Assembly (NCBI GenBank): GCA_902775835.1
Contig: CACYNZ010000054.1
Span: 1-14,456, forward strand
DNA: 14,456 nucleotides
Direction: 5' to 3'
From: an uncultured Eubacteriales bacterium
GTDB lineage: Bacteria > Bacillota_A > Clostridia > Christensenellales > Aristaeellaceae
In this document: piece after piece, positions 1 through 6,661 of the stretch
How the letters are laid out: each line of letters begins with the position of its first letter
Numbering within the stretch: position 1 is the stretch's first letter
Program-made: the position numbers and the translations under genes
The notes under the pieces: generated by a model
Databases searched by the model: none
What the model was told of the DNA's origin: nothing
Seen by the model: only the letters and a program-made list of their open reading frames with translations

Positions 1-1
1 T

Positions 2-286
2 GGAATCCGCCGAGGAAAAGCCGGTGGCTATCGGCTGCTGGTTCCGCCGGATGAAATCACGCTCTGGCGAATTGTGAGCCTGATCGAGGGGCCTCTGCAC
101 GCAGTAGCCTGCCTTCAGCGCCCCGTCAATGAGTGCGCCAGGTGCGGCTTTTGCATCACGCTGCCCGCTTGGGAGGGCCTGGAAAAAGTGGTGCATGACT
201 ATCTGGAGTCGGTCTCTTTGCAGGACTTAATCGATCAGGCGAAGCCTCAGCCGTCCAATCTTGAAGATTATCCTTGTGGTGTGTAA
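2..286 (+). CDS. Rrf2-family transcriptional regulator, C-terminal part (5' end outside window)
   Basis: The open frame runs in from the left edge and stops with TAA at 284-286, giving the last 94 residues of a winged-helix regulator. The family signature is clear: GIRRGKAGGYRLLVPPDEIT is the end of the wing and the start of the dimer helix, followed by IEGPL, a cysteine cluster, a Trp, and a final LQDLI helix. The cysteines are spaced C-x7-C-x2-C-x2-C, one more than the three of IscR, so an Fe-S cluster or thiol sensor is possible; CymR, the cysteine regulator of Bacillus, belongs to the same family but lacks these cysteines. It faces metY convergently. By inference it is a candidate for the factor that binds the TGTCT-N11-AGACA sites in this window, but nothing here proves that. 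The DNA-binding helix is not in view. Confidence 0.88.
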   Translation, partial: GIRRGKAGGYRLLVPPDEITLWRIVSLIEGPLHAVACLQRPVNECARCGFCITLPAWEGLEKVVHDYLESVSLQDLIDQAKPQPSNLEDYPCGV

Positions 287-319
287 GTTAATATTTTGGA
301 TCACTTCCTTTATAGAAAT

Positions 320-345
320 CGGAGGGATGCGACCGCATCCCTCCG
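320..345. terminator. Perfect 11-bp hairpin between convergent rrf2 and metY
   Basis: CGGAGGGATGC and its exact complement flank a GACC loop. On the plus strand it is followed by TATCAGTTTTC, a weak U-tract, which serves the Rrf2 gene. On the minus strand it lies about 20 bases after the metY stop, followed by ATTTCTATAAA. It most likely ends both transcripts. Confidence 0.8.
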
Positions 346-362
346 TATCAGTTTTCACCAGA

Positions 363-1667
363 TTATTTGATTGCTTCGAATGCCGCGTCAAGCGCGGCGA
401 TGAGATCCTTCACGTTCTCCGTGCCGATGGAGAGACGGATCGTGTTGGGGCGTATGCCCTGGTCCAGCAGCTCCTCGTCCGTCAGCTGGCTGTGGGTCGT
501 GGTATAAGGATGAATGACCAGGGACTTTACATCTGCCACATTGGCCAGCAGGGAGAAGATGGCCAGGTTGTCGATAAACTTCTTGGCGGTGCCGCTGTCT
601 CCCTTGATCTCAAAGGTAAAGATGCTGCCGCCCCCATTGGGGAAATACTTCTGATACAGGGCATGGCTTGGCTCCGAGGGCAGCGCCGGATGATGCACCG
701 CCTCCACCTTGGGATGCTTCGAGAGGTAATCAACGATTTTCAGGGCGTTTTCCACATGGCGCTCTACGCGCAGCGACAATGTCTCCAGTCCCTGCAGGAA
801 AATGAAAGCATGGAACGGGGACAAGGTCGATCCCGTGTCGCGCAGCAGAATGGCCCGGATGTAGGTGACAAAGGCGGCGGGCCCCACTGCGTCATAGAAG
901 GAAACCCCATGGTAGCTTGGGTTTGGATCACTGATCCAGGGATACTTCCCGCTGGCCTTCCAGTCAAACTTGCCGCCCTCCACAATCACGCCGCCGATGG
1001 CCGTGCCGTGACCGCCGATGAATTTGGTAGCGGAGTGAACTACGATATCCGCCCCGTATTCGATAGGCCGCACCAGGTACGGCGTGGCGAACGTGCTGTC
1101 CACGACCAGCGGGATTCCATGGGCATGTGCAATCCTGGCAACCGCTTCAATATCAATGATATTGGAATTGGGATTGCCTAGCGTCTCGATAAAGATCGCT
1201 TTTGTGTTCTCGCGGATGGCTGCTTCAAAGCTGCCGTCCACATCCGGGTCGACAAAGGTGGTCGTGATCCCGGTCGTCAGGGGAAGGGTATGCTCAAGCA
1301 GGTTAAAGGTGCCGCCATAGATGGTCTTGGAGGCGACGATGTGCTCTCCGGCCTTGGCCAGCGCCTGGAAGGTGTAGGTGATGGCCGCCGCTCCGGAGGC
1401 AACCGCCAGCGCTGCGCTGCCATTTTCCAGCGCCGCGATTCTGGCTTCAAACACGCCTTGGGTCGGGTTTGTCAGTCGGCCGTAGATGTTGCCAGCATCC
1501 CGCAGTCCAAAGCGGTCAGCGGCATGGTCGCTGTTATGGAACACGTAGGAAGTTGTTGCATAAATCGGAACGGCGCGGGCGTCGGTTACAGGATCGGCCT
1601 GTTCCTGACCGATATGCAGCTGCTTGGTTTCAAAGGACCAGTTCGCGGAATTCTTAATATCTGACAT
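363..1667 (-). CDS. metY: O-acetylhomoserine aminocarboxypropyltransferase (sulfhydrylase)
   Basis: A PLP enzyme of the Cys/Met metabolism family, 434 residues, the long form typical of MetY. It makes homocysteine from O-acetylhomoserine and sulfide (or methionine with methanethiol) in the cytoplasm. YGRLTNPT (62-69), the phosphate-binding ASGAAA (90-95), YGGTFNLL (117-124) and the Schiff-base lysine K215 in HSATKFIGGHG are visible. The ATG at 1667 is chosen over one six codons upstream because AAGGAG lies 7 bases before it and the upstream ATG overlaps that site. It lies 27 bases downstream of a tRNA gene on the same strand with no terminator between, so the two are probably one transcript. 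Its substrate is supplied by the acetyl-type MetA encoded upstream. Confidence 0.95.
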   Translation of the reverse strand: MSDIKNSANWSFETKQLHIGQEQADPVTDARAVPIYATTSYVFHNSDHAADRFGLRDAGNIYGRLTNPTQGVFEARIAALENGSAALAVASGAAAITYTFQALAKAGEHIVASKTIYGGTFNLLEHTLPLTTGITTTFVDPDVDGSFEAAIRENTKAIFIETLGNPNSNIIDIEAVARIAHAHGIPLVVDSTFATPYLVRPIEYGADIVVHSATKFIGGHGTAIGGVIVEGGKFDWKASGKYPWISDPNPSYHGVSFYDAVGPAAFVTYIRAILLRDTGSTLSPFHAFIFLQGLETLSLRVERHVENALKIVDYLSKHPKVEAVHHPALPSEPSHALYQKYFPNGGGSIFTFEIKGDSGTAKKFIDNLAIFSLLANVADVKSLVIHPYTTTHSQLTDEELLDQGIRPNTIRLSIGTENVKDLIAALDAAFEAIK

Positions 1668-1694
1668 GGTTTTTCTCCTTTTCATTGCTTTTAT

Positions 1695-1769
1695 TGGAGG
1701 TGCTACCCGGACTCGAACCGGGATGCAAAGGTTTATGAAACCCCGGCCTTGCCTTTAGGCTATAGCACC
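1695..1769 (-). tRNA. tRNA with Met anticodon CAU on a cysteine-type body
   Basis: A complete cloverleaf with encoded CCA. Acceptor GGTGCTA/TAGCACC pairs 7 of 7. The D arm is GCCT...AGGC with loop GG, the anticodon arm is GGGGT-TTCATAA-ACCTT, the variable loop TGCAT, and the T arm CCCGG-TTCGAGT-CCGGG. The anticodon is CAU. It is not an initiator: pair 1-72 is G-C and the three G-C pairs at 29-31 are missing. The discriminator base is U73, which among standard bacterial tRNAs is typical of cysteine and glycine tRNAs, not of Met or Ile, which have A73. TAGCC at the D arm, AAACCTTT after the anticodon, the CCGGTTCGA T arm and the CCTCCA end look like a Bacillota tRNA-Cys. A search tool will probably label it tRNA-Met. 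The charging amino acid cannot be told from sequence. It lies in the metY 5' region. Confidence 0.85.
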
Positions 1770-1823
1770 GTGCATTCGATTCCGGCTCAGCAGCACGGCA
1801 TAGGATTTGAATCGGCGTCGCAT
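1755..1823 (-). CDS. Possible 22-residue leader ORF running into the tRNA
   Basis: Between the promoter at 1853-1881 and the tRNA there is an ATG preceded by AGGGGGAG with 5 bases spacing. The frame reads MRRRFKSYAVLLSRNRMHGA and two more residues, and its TAA falls in the D arm of the tRNA (1755-1757). A translating ribosome would therefore occupy the tRNA's 5' strand. There is no Cys- or Met-codon cluster and no homology I recognise. It may be a chance ORF in the tRNA leader; the overlap with a structured RNA argues against a conserved protein. Confidence 0.3.
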   Translation of the reverse strand: MRRRFKSYAVLLSRNRMHGAIA

Positions 1824-1852
1824 TCCTGCTCCCCCTTTCATTTAATGAGTTT

Positions 1853-1881
1853 ATTCTATCGACATAGTAGATTATTGTCCA
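1853..1881 (-). promoter_or_regulatory. σ70-type promoter for the tRNA-metY transcript
   Basis: TGGACA (-35, 1876-1881) and TAGAAT (-10, 1853-1858) each match the consensus at 5 of 6 positions and are 17 bases apart. The predicted start near 1846 leaves about 77 bases before the tRNA. The same DNA read on the plus strand (TATT-CTATCGAC...AGATTATTGT, 1852-1878) resembles a gapped form of the operator at the pdxK and ABC promoters, so the same regulator may bind here; that part is weak. Confidence 0.7.
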
Positions 1882-2015
1882 ATACGAAAGCATGATTGGG
1901 TTCAATAGATGCTGTCTATCAGACTTTGAAGATTGCTCAGTACATGCTTTAGCAATCAGCCCGATCCCAACCAGCGCTCCATTGGGAAGGGTGACACTTC
2001 CACGCAGCTTCCTGC
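1882..2015. other. metA-tRNA intergenic region with three hairpins
   Basis: The 134 bases between the metA stop and the tRNA promoter contain GATTGCT/AGCAATC (1931-1957, 7 bp), CCC-CCCAA/TTGGG-GGG (1960-1991) and GGAAG/CTTCC (1985-2001). The last two overlap and exclude each other. None is followed by a U-tract on the minus strand, so none is a convincing intrinsic terminator of metA. I see no T-box or SAM-riboswitch core here. Confidence 0.4.
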
Positions 2016-2936
2016 TTATTTTCCCACGTCATTCAGATGATAGGGCGTAATCTGATACACTTCGTAGTTCAGCCAGTTGGCAAACAGCAGATTGGCATGT
2101 GCCTTCCACTGGAAAAGAGGAACGCCCGCAGGATGATCGTTCGGGAAATAGCGTATAGGAACAGCCGGATGAATGCCTTTGGCCACATCCCTTGTATATT
2201 CGTTGGCAAGAGTAGCCCTGCTGTATTCCGGATGCCCCGTGACAAATAAACGACGCCTCTCTCTGTCGTGAATCAGATAGATGCCGGCTACATCCGAATC
2301 TGCCAGGATATCCAGTTCATGATGGCGCTGTACCTCCTCCTTCAGAAGTCCGGTATAGCGGGAATGCGGCGCATGAAACACATCATTGAATCCCCGGGTG
2401 AGCGGTTCTTCACGATAAATGGTCCTGTGCGAATAAACGCCTGAAAGCTTGCTTGGCAACAGATGCTTTTGAATTCCATAGTGATGGTATAAACCCGCCT
2501 GCGCAGACCAGCACAGGTGCATGACTGCCGTCACATGATGATCCGCCCAGTCCATTAACTCGACCAGTTCGTTCCAATAGTCAACCTCTTCAAACGGCAT
2601 GGTTTCCACCGGCGCCCCCGTAATGATCAGGCCGTCGAAACATCGATCCTTCACAGCAGAAAAAGACCGATAGTATTTCTGCAGATAATCCTCCGTAACA
2701 TGCTTATATAGGTGGGAATCCAGCCTCAGGAAAGTTGGCTTCACCTGCAGTGGCGTATTGGAAAGGAGCCTCAGAAGCTGAAGCTCTGTGTCCTCCTTAT
2801 CCGGCATGATATTCAGAACAGCGATTTCCAACTCACGGATATCCTGTGAAGCTGCTCTGGATTCATGCATGACAAAGATCTGCTCTTCTTCCAGCCGCTT
2901 TACAACGGGCATCTGTTCATTGATCCGAATCGGCAT
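2016..2936 (-). CDS. metA: Homoserine O-acetyltransferase, MetA family
   Basis: Acylates homoserine, the first committed step of methionine synthesis. The 306 residues align in register with family numbering: catalytic C142 in HLCWSAQA, H235 and E237 in VTGHPEYS. The acyl-CoA selectivity position is E111 (TGAPVETMPFEEVDYW). In this family Glu111 marks acetyl-CoA users, while Gly marks succinyl-CoA users such as the E. coli enzyme. That matches an O-acetylhomoserine sulfhydrylase (metY) just downstream. The ATG at 2936 is chosen because GGAGG lies 9 bases upstream; the longer frame to 2993 has no such support. The start overlaps the end of lysR by 20 bases, so translation is probably coupled. 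It is the last gene of the minus-strand run from pdxK. Confidence 0.95.
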   Translation of the reverse strand: MPIRINEQMPVVKRLEEEQIFVMHESRAASQDIRELEIAVLNIMPDKEDTELQLLRLLSNTPLQVKPTFLRLDSHLYKHVTEDYLQKYYRSFSAVKDRCFDGLIITGAPVETMPFEEVDYWNELVELMDWADHHVTAVMHLCWSAQAGLYHHYGIQKHLLPSKLSGVYSHRTIYREEPLTRGFNDVFHAPHSRYTGLLKEEVQRHHELDILADSDVAGIYLIHDRERRRLFVTGHPEYSRATLANEYTRDVAKGIHPAVPIRYFPNDHPAGVPLFQWKAHANLLFANWLNYEVYQITPYHLNDVGK

Positions 2937-3864
2937 CTGGTTTCGCCTCCATTTCAAGATATCGTTTGAGCTCAGCCACATACCTTTCTCCAATCTGGCT
3001 CAGCAGGCTGTTCTTCCGGGTGATGTAACCGATCTCCATGACGCTGTTGGGGTTTTCTTCGTCCGCCTCATAGGGAACGGCAAGATATTCGCTGCCGTTC
3101 AGTTCCTCACAGATGATACCGGAGCACAGCGTATACCCGAGTGAACCGATCATCAGGTTCAGAACGGTCGCCCTGTCGCAGCATTTGATCATCCTGGGAT
3201 ACTCATTGGTGGAAAGGATTTCCTCCGCAAGGTAGAAATTGCTGTTTTCGCCCTGCTCAAAGGACAGACACGGATAAGGCGCAAGATCATCAAAAGCGAT
3301 CGATTTCCGTTCGGCCAGGGGATGACCGCGCCAAAGGTAGACATACGCACGGCAGTCGATCAGGTGATGAAAGGACAGACCGTTTTCGTTCAGCATTTTG
3401 GTGATGACTTTGCGGTTAAAATCGCTGAGATACAGGATGCCGATCTCGCTTCTGCCAGCGGCAGTATCATCAATGACCTGCTGCGTTCGTGTTTCCCGGA
3501 TCGCAAAATCGTATTCTGCCAGGTCATACGCGTGGGTCAGAAGAGAGAACGCTTTCACTGCAAAGGAATAATGCTGTGTGGAAACCGCAAATCGCTCTCT
3601 TCTGGAGCCGGCTTTGCCATATGCGTCCAGAAGATTCCGGTATTGCATGATCACAGAGCGAGCATAGGGCAGGAAGTTCACGCCTTCCGCCGTCAGGGTT
3701 GCGCCTTTACCGCTTCGGTTGAAAAGAATCACGCCCAATTCCTTTTCCAGCTCCTTGATCGCGCTGGTCAGGGACGGCTGCGAGATGTACAGCCGCTCCG
3801 CCGCGCGGTTGAAGGAACCGGTCTCCGCGATGGCGATCACGTCATTCAGCTGCTGCAGGGTCAT
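2917..3864 (-). CDS. LysR-family transcriptional regulator of the sulfur operon
   Basis: 315 residues with an N-terminal winged helix-turn-helix (about 1-60: AIAETGSFNRAAERLYISQP, then LEKELGVILFNR) and a C-terminal two-lobed effector domain. It lies inside the sulfur gene cluster, 12 bases after mccA with GAGGGGG as its binding site, and overlaps metA. LysR proteins of this size govern Cys/Met genes in Bacillota (CysL-, YtlI- and CmbR-like), commonly with O-acetylserine or a similar metabolite as coinducer; which subfamily this is cannot be settled by eye. A LysR-type TTGCA-N11-TGCAA inverted repeat at 6542-6562, upstream of the cluster's first sulfur genes, is a natural target. It is encoded in the operon it probably controls. 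Confidence 0.9.
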   Translation of the reverse strand: MTLQQLNDVIAIAETGSFNRAAERLYISQPSLTSAIKELEKELGVILFNRSGKGATLTAEGVNFLPYARSVIMQYRNLLDAYGKAGSRRERFAVSTQHYSFAVKAFSLLTHAYDLAEYDFAIRETRTQQVIDDTAAGRSEIGILYLSDFNRKVITKMLNENGLSFHHLIDCRAYVYLWRGHPLAERKSIAFDDLAPYPCLSFEQGENSNFYLAEEILSTNEYPRMIKCCDRATVLNLMIGSLGYTLCSGIICEELNGSEYLAVPYEADEENPNSVMEIGYITRKNSLLSQIGERYVAELKRYLEMEAKPDADSDQ

Positions 3865-3876
3865 TCGTCTTCCCCC

Positions 3877-4788
3877 TCAGTCATACAGCCCTTTGCTGAA
3901 ATATCTGTCTCCCCGATCCGGAAAAACGGTGACAATGGTTCCTCTCGCGCCGCTGTCCACCAGCTTGCGCACAGCCGCCAGCGCCGCACCGGAGGAGGAC
4001 CCTGCAAATATGCCTTCCCGTAAAGCCAGAAGCCGTGCGTTTTCAAATGCCTCCCGGTCGGCTACCTTGATGACCCGGTCCACAAGGCCCATATCCATCG
4101 TATCCGCAATGAAGTCGTTGCCGATACCCTCAATGTCGTAATCCCCATGTTCGCCGCCGCCCATCGTGGAGCCGACTGGATCAGCAAGCACACCCTGGAC
4201 ACAGGGCTTTTTCTCCTTGATGTAACGTATGGCGCCGCTGTAGGTACCGCCGCTGCCCGCACCGGCCACAAACCAGGCCAGGCTCTCACCCAGATCCTCC
4301 CAGATTTCCCGCCCGGTTGTCTCATAATGTGCCTGTGGATTGGCCATATTGTGAAACTGTTCCAGAGAAATCGCGCCGGAAATAGACGCCCGTAATTCGC
4401 TGGCCTTCTTCTCCGCGCCCAGCATGCCGTCTTCCCTGGGCGTATTGATGATTTCAGCGCCAAGGGAGCGCATCAGGGTCTGCTTTTCCTGGGAAAACTT
4501 GGTGGGCACCACAAAGATGATGCGATATCCCCGATTCAGGGCCGCGAAAGCAATTCCCAGGCCGGTGTTTCCGGCTGTCGCCTCGACGATGGTTCCGCCG
4601 GGTTTCAGGATGCCTCTGTTTTCCGCGTCCCGAACCATATACAGGCCGGTGCGGTCTTTCACGGAGCCGCCGGGGTTCCAAAGTTCCAGCTTGGCGAAGA
4701 CATAAACGTCTTCCGGAAAGCCAAGATGGGTCAGGCGGACCAGCGGGGTGTTTCCGATCAGTTCCTGCATAGACTGATAAACTGCCAT
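3877..4788 (-). CDS. mccA: Cystathionine beta-synthase / cysteine synthase (MccA-like)
   Basis: A fold-type II PLP enzyme, 303 residues, a full-length catalytic domain with no CBS regulatory domains. The PLP lysine is K44 in NPGGSVKDR, the substrate loop is EATAGNTG (69-76), and the phosphate site is GAGSGGTYSG. Three features favour MccA (homocysteine plus O-acetylserine to cystathionine) over plain CysK: TAGNTG rather than TSGNTG, the EGIGNDF stretch, and the C-terminal PDRGDRYFSKGLY. It directly follows mccB, the usual partner. Cysteine synthase activity from sulfide remains possible. AAGGAGG lies 7 bases before the ATG and includes the stop codon of mccB, so the two are tightly coupled. 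Confidence 0.88.
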   Translation of the reverse strand: MAVYQSMQELIGNTPLVRLTHLGFPEDVYVFAKLELWNPGGSVKDRTGLYMVRDAENRGILKPGGTIVEATAGNTGLGIAFAALNRGYRIIFVVPTKFSQEKQTLMRSLGAEIINTPREDGMLGAEKKASELRASISGAISLEQFHNMANPQAHYETTGREIWEDLGESLAWFVAGAGSGGTYSGAIRYIKEKKPCVQGVLADPVGSTMGGGEHGDYDIEGIGNDFIADTMDMGLVDRVIKVADREAFENARLLALREGIFAGSSSGAALAAVRKLVDSGARGTIVTVFPDRGDRYFSKGLYD

Positions 4789-4800
4789 GTGATGACCTCC

Positions 4801-5958
4801 TTATTTGCTGCTGGCTTCGATAGCCTGGCTCAGATCAGCCAGCAGATCGCCGATATGCTCTATCCCGATTGACAGACGGATCAGGTTGTCTGTAATGCCG
4901 ACTTTTTCCCGGATTTCTTTGGGAATGGACGCATGCGTCATTGTAGCCGGATGACAGACCAGGGATTCCACGCCTCCCAGGCTTTCGGCCAGTGCGATCA
5001 GCTTCAGGGAGGAGAAGAAGACCCGGTAGTCGTGCTGATCATCCAGGATAAACGAAATCATCGCGCCGCCGTTCTTTGCCTGACGCCGGTTGACTTCATA
5101 GCCCTGCGCGCCGGAAAGACCGGGATAGTAAACCTTACGGACCGCCGGATGGTTGTTCAGGAATTCCGCGGTTTTCTCCGCGTTTTCCACATGCCTGTCC
5201 ATCCGGACAGCCAGCGTTTTAATCCCGCGGATGATCAGGAAGGAATCCTGCGGGCCCAGGACGCCTCCCGTCGCGTTCTGGAGGAAGGCCAGCCGTTCGC
5301 CCAAAGCGGCGTCTTTCACCACGGCCAGGCCCGCGACCACATCACTGTGCCCGCCCAGATATTTGGTGCCGCTGTGGAGCACGATATCCGCGCCAAGGGT
5401 CAGCGGCTTTTGCAGATAGGGCGTCATAAAGGTGTTATCCACAATCGTGAGCACATGATGCCGCTTTGCAAGTTCTGCCACACCCTGAATATCAGTGACG
5501 GTCATCAGAGGATTTGCGGGGCTCTCCACCAGAATCGCTTTTACATCCGGCGTGATCTCCTTTTCCAGCTCGTTCAGATCATCGGTGTCCGCGATGGCAT
5601 AATGCAGGTCAAAAGCGCTGAAAACCTTGTCCAGAACCCTGTAAGTGCCGCCATAGACATTGCTGGATATCAGCACTCTGTCACCTGCTCTGAAAAGTGA
5701 CAGGACGGCGGTGATGGCGGCCATCCCGGACGCAAAGGCAAACCCCTGTATCCCTTCTTCCAGCTCTGCGATCAGCCGTTCCAGAGCAGCCCGGGTTGGG
5801 TTTCCGGTGCGGGCGTACTCCCATTCCGGGTGCAGTCCCAGTGCTTTCTGCTGAAAAGTTGATGTTTGATAGACTGGAATGTTTACCGCCCCAGTGAGCG
5901 GATCGATGGTATTCCCGCCATGAATCAGCGCGGATTCCGTGTGTCTGTAGATGGACAT
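4801..5958 (-). CDS. mccB: Cystathionine gamma-lyase / gamma-synthase family enzyme (MccB-like)
   Basis: A PLP enzyme of the Cys/Met metabolism family, 385 residues. Visible are YARTGNPTR (48-56), ASGMAAI (77-83), YGGTYR (92-97) and the Schiff-base lysine K199 in HSGTKYLGGHSD. Placed before an MccA-like gene, it most likely cleaves cystathionine to cysteine (reverse transsulfuration); cystathionine gamma-synthase or beta-lyase activity cannot be excluded, since these share the fold. The ATG at 5958 is chosen because AGGAG lies 7 bases upstream; a longer frame from 5985 adds nine residues (MKRNGRRRT) that only reflect this purine-rich site. There are 33 bases between it and the gene before. 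Confidence 0.92.
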   Translation of the reverse strand: MSIYRHTESALIHGGNTIDPLTGAVNIPVYQTSTFQQKALGLHPEWEYARTGNPTRAALERLIAELEEGIQGFAFASGMAAITAVLSLFRAGDRVLISSNVYGGTYRVLDKVFSAFDLHYAIADTDDLNELEKEITPDVKAILVESPANPLMTVTDIQGVAELAKRHHVLTIVDNTFMTPYLQKPLTLGADIVLHSGTKYLGGHSDVVAGLAVVKDAALGERLAFLQNATGGVLGPQDSFLIIRGIKTLAVRMDRHVENAEKTAEFLNNHPAVRKVYYPGLSGAQGYEVNRRQAKNGGAMISFILDDQHDYRVFFSSLKLIALAESLGGVESLVCHPATMTHASIPKEIREKVGITDNLIRLSIGIEHIGDLLADLSQAIEASSK

Positions 5959-5991
5959 CGTTCTTCTCCTTCCGTTCCTTTTCATCTGGCT

Positions 5992-6498
5992 TCAGGGTTC
6001 AGGTTCAACCTGAAGTGCATCATTGAACACATTATTCGCGATCATAAGCACCGCCATGGTGGTCATGACGACGAGGGTTTCCTCATCGAAGGCCGCGCGA
6101 AGCCTTTCAAAGAGCTCATCCGGAATCTGCTTTGGATTTTTCGCGATGGCGCGGCCATATTCGATCATGAGCTCTTCCTCAGGCGTGAAGGCAAAGCCCT
6201 CGAAATCCTCAATGCCCATGCTTCGCAGGAGCTTTCCGAAATAGGTGGTGCACACGATACAATCATTTTCCACAGAGATCGCGTACTCAAAGAAGTCGGC
6301 AGCCCGTTTCCCGACAAGCCGCTGCAGTTCCCTGTCCACCGCATAGGACTGTGCCTCCAGCGCTTCAAATGCTGATACATTGTGCAGCAGGGTCAGCTTT
6401 TCATTCGTCAGCCGGTATCCCTGCCGCAGGTGTTCATCAACGGCAGCTTGCGCCTCAGGCGGAAGATCAGTCAGATTCACTGGTGCAATGCGCGGCAT
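5992..6498 (-). CDS. Carboxymuconolactone decarboxylase / AhpD-like protein
   Basis: 168 residues, mostly helical, with a CxxC (C80-I-V-C83) after an acidic helix (YAISVEND), as in the AhpD/CMD-like peroxidase-reductase fold. The usual C-x2-C-x3-H site is incomplete: F87 stands where the histidine is expected. A disulfide or thiol redox role in a cysteine operon is plausible, but the substrate is unknown and normal AhpD proton relay would be affected. AAGGAG is 7 bases before the ATG. It is the first full-length gene after a 163-base spacer holding a small ORF and an inverted repeat, and leads into mccB. Confidence 0.75.
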   Translation of the reverse strand: MPRIAPVNLTDLPPEAQAAVDEHLRQGYRLTNEKLTLLHNVSAFEALEAQSYAVDRELQRLVGKRAADFFEYAISVENDCIVCTTYFGKLLRSMGIEDFEGFAFTPEEELMIEYGRAIAKNPKQIPDELFERLRAAFDEETLVVMTTMAVLMIANNVFNDALQVEPEP

Positions 6499-6516
6499 AG
6501 TTTCACTCCTTCCGAA

Positions 6517-6582
6517 TCATAAAACCTGCAGGACAGCATGTTTGCACGACCATCCCATGCAAGAATTCTCTTTCTTTGCCAT
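6517..6582 (-). CDS. Possible 21-residue Cys-containing leader peptide before the CMD-mcc genes
   Basis: ATG at 6582 follows AGGTGG with 9 bases spacing. The frame reads MAKKENSCMGWSCKHAVLQV plus Leu and ends 18 bases before the next gene's ATG, so a terminating ribosome would sit close to the downstream Shine-Dalgarno site. It carries two Cys and an internal Met codon (SCMGWSC). Its binding site lies in the hairpin ACCTG/CAGGT (6594-6610). The Cys/Met clustering is much weaker than in the two clear leaders of this window and no terminator follows, so this call is tentative. Confidence 0.4.
   Translation of the reverse strand: MAKKENSCMGWSCKHAVLQVL
6542..6562. promoter_or_regulatory. LysR-type inverted repeat TTGCA-N11-TGCAA
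   Basis: A perfect 5+5 inverted repeat with the T-N11-A spacing of LysR operators, 44 to 64 bases upstream of the CMD gene and within the small ORF. As RNA it would be the hairpin TTGCATG/CGTGCAA with one G-U pair. The LysR gene in the same operon is the natural candidate binder. I find no convincing promoter next to it. Confidence 0.45.
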
Positions 6583-6661
6583 AATGCTTTTCCACCTGCA
6601 CCGGTCAGGTATAAAGGCTCATCATTCTGATCCTTTATCCTGCCTCGGCAGCTGCTGTCAG
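6583..6661 (-). other. Structured spacer between pdxK and the CMD-mcc genes
   Basis: Three hairpins follow each other on the minus strand: CTGC-CGAG-GCAG (6640-6651), ATAAAGG/CCTTTAT (6611-6638) and ACCTG/CAGGT (6594-6610). The last hides the binding site of the small ORF. None has a U-tract, so transcription from pdxK may continue through. I do not recognise a known riboswitch class. CTGACA-N16-GATAAA just after the pdxK stop is a poor promoter candidate. Confidence 0.4.

Noticed and set aside
261..1181. 306-codon plus-strand open frame opposite metY
   Set aside because: It is antisense to a clear PLP enzyme, has no ribosome site and no recognisable motif; it is a by-product of the metY codon pattern.
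1695..1769. Calling the tRNA an initiator tRNA-fMet or an ordinary tRNA-Met
   Set aside because: Base pair 1-72 is G-C, the three G-C pairs at 29-31/39-41 are absent, and U73 is wrong for both.
1654..1905. 83-codon minus frame across the metY promoter and tRNA
   Set aside because: It runs through the -10 box and the whole tRNA and starts at or before the transcription start; not a plausible protein.
6516..6521. TATGAT as a -10 box for the CMD-mcc genes
   Set aside because: Transcription would start inside the Shine-Dalgarno site at 6506-6511, and there is no -35 at the right distance.
6499..6661. SAM, T-box or TPP riboswitch before the mcc or met genes
   Set aside because: I looked for the T-box UGGN core, the SAM-I core and the TPP CUGAGA element in 1770-2015, 6499-6661 and 7505-7760 and found none.
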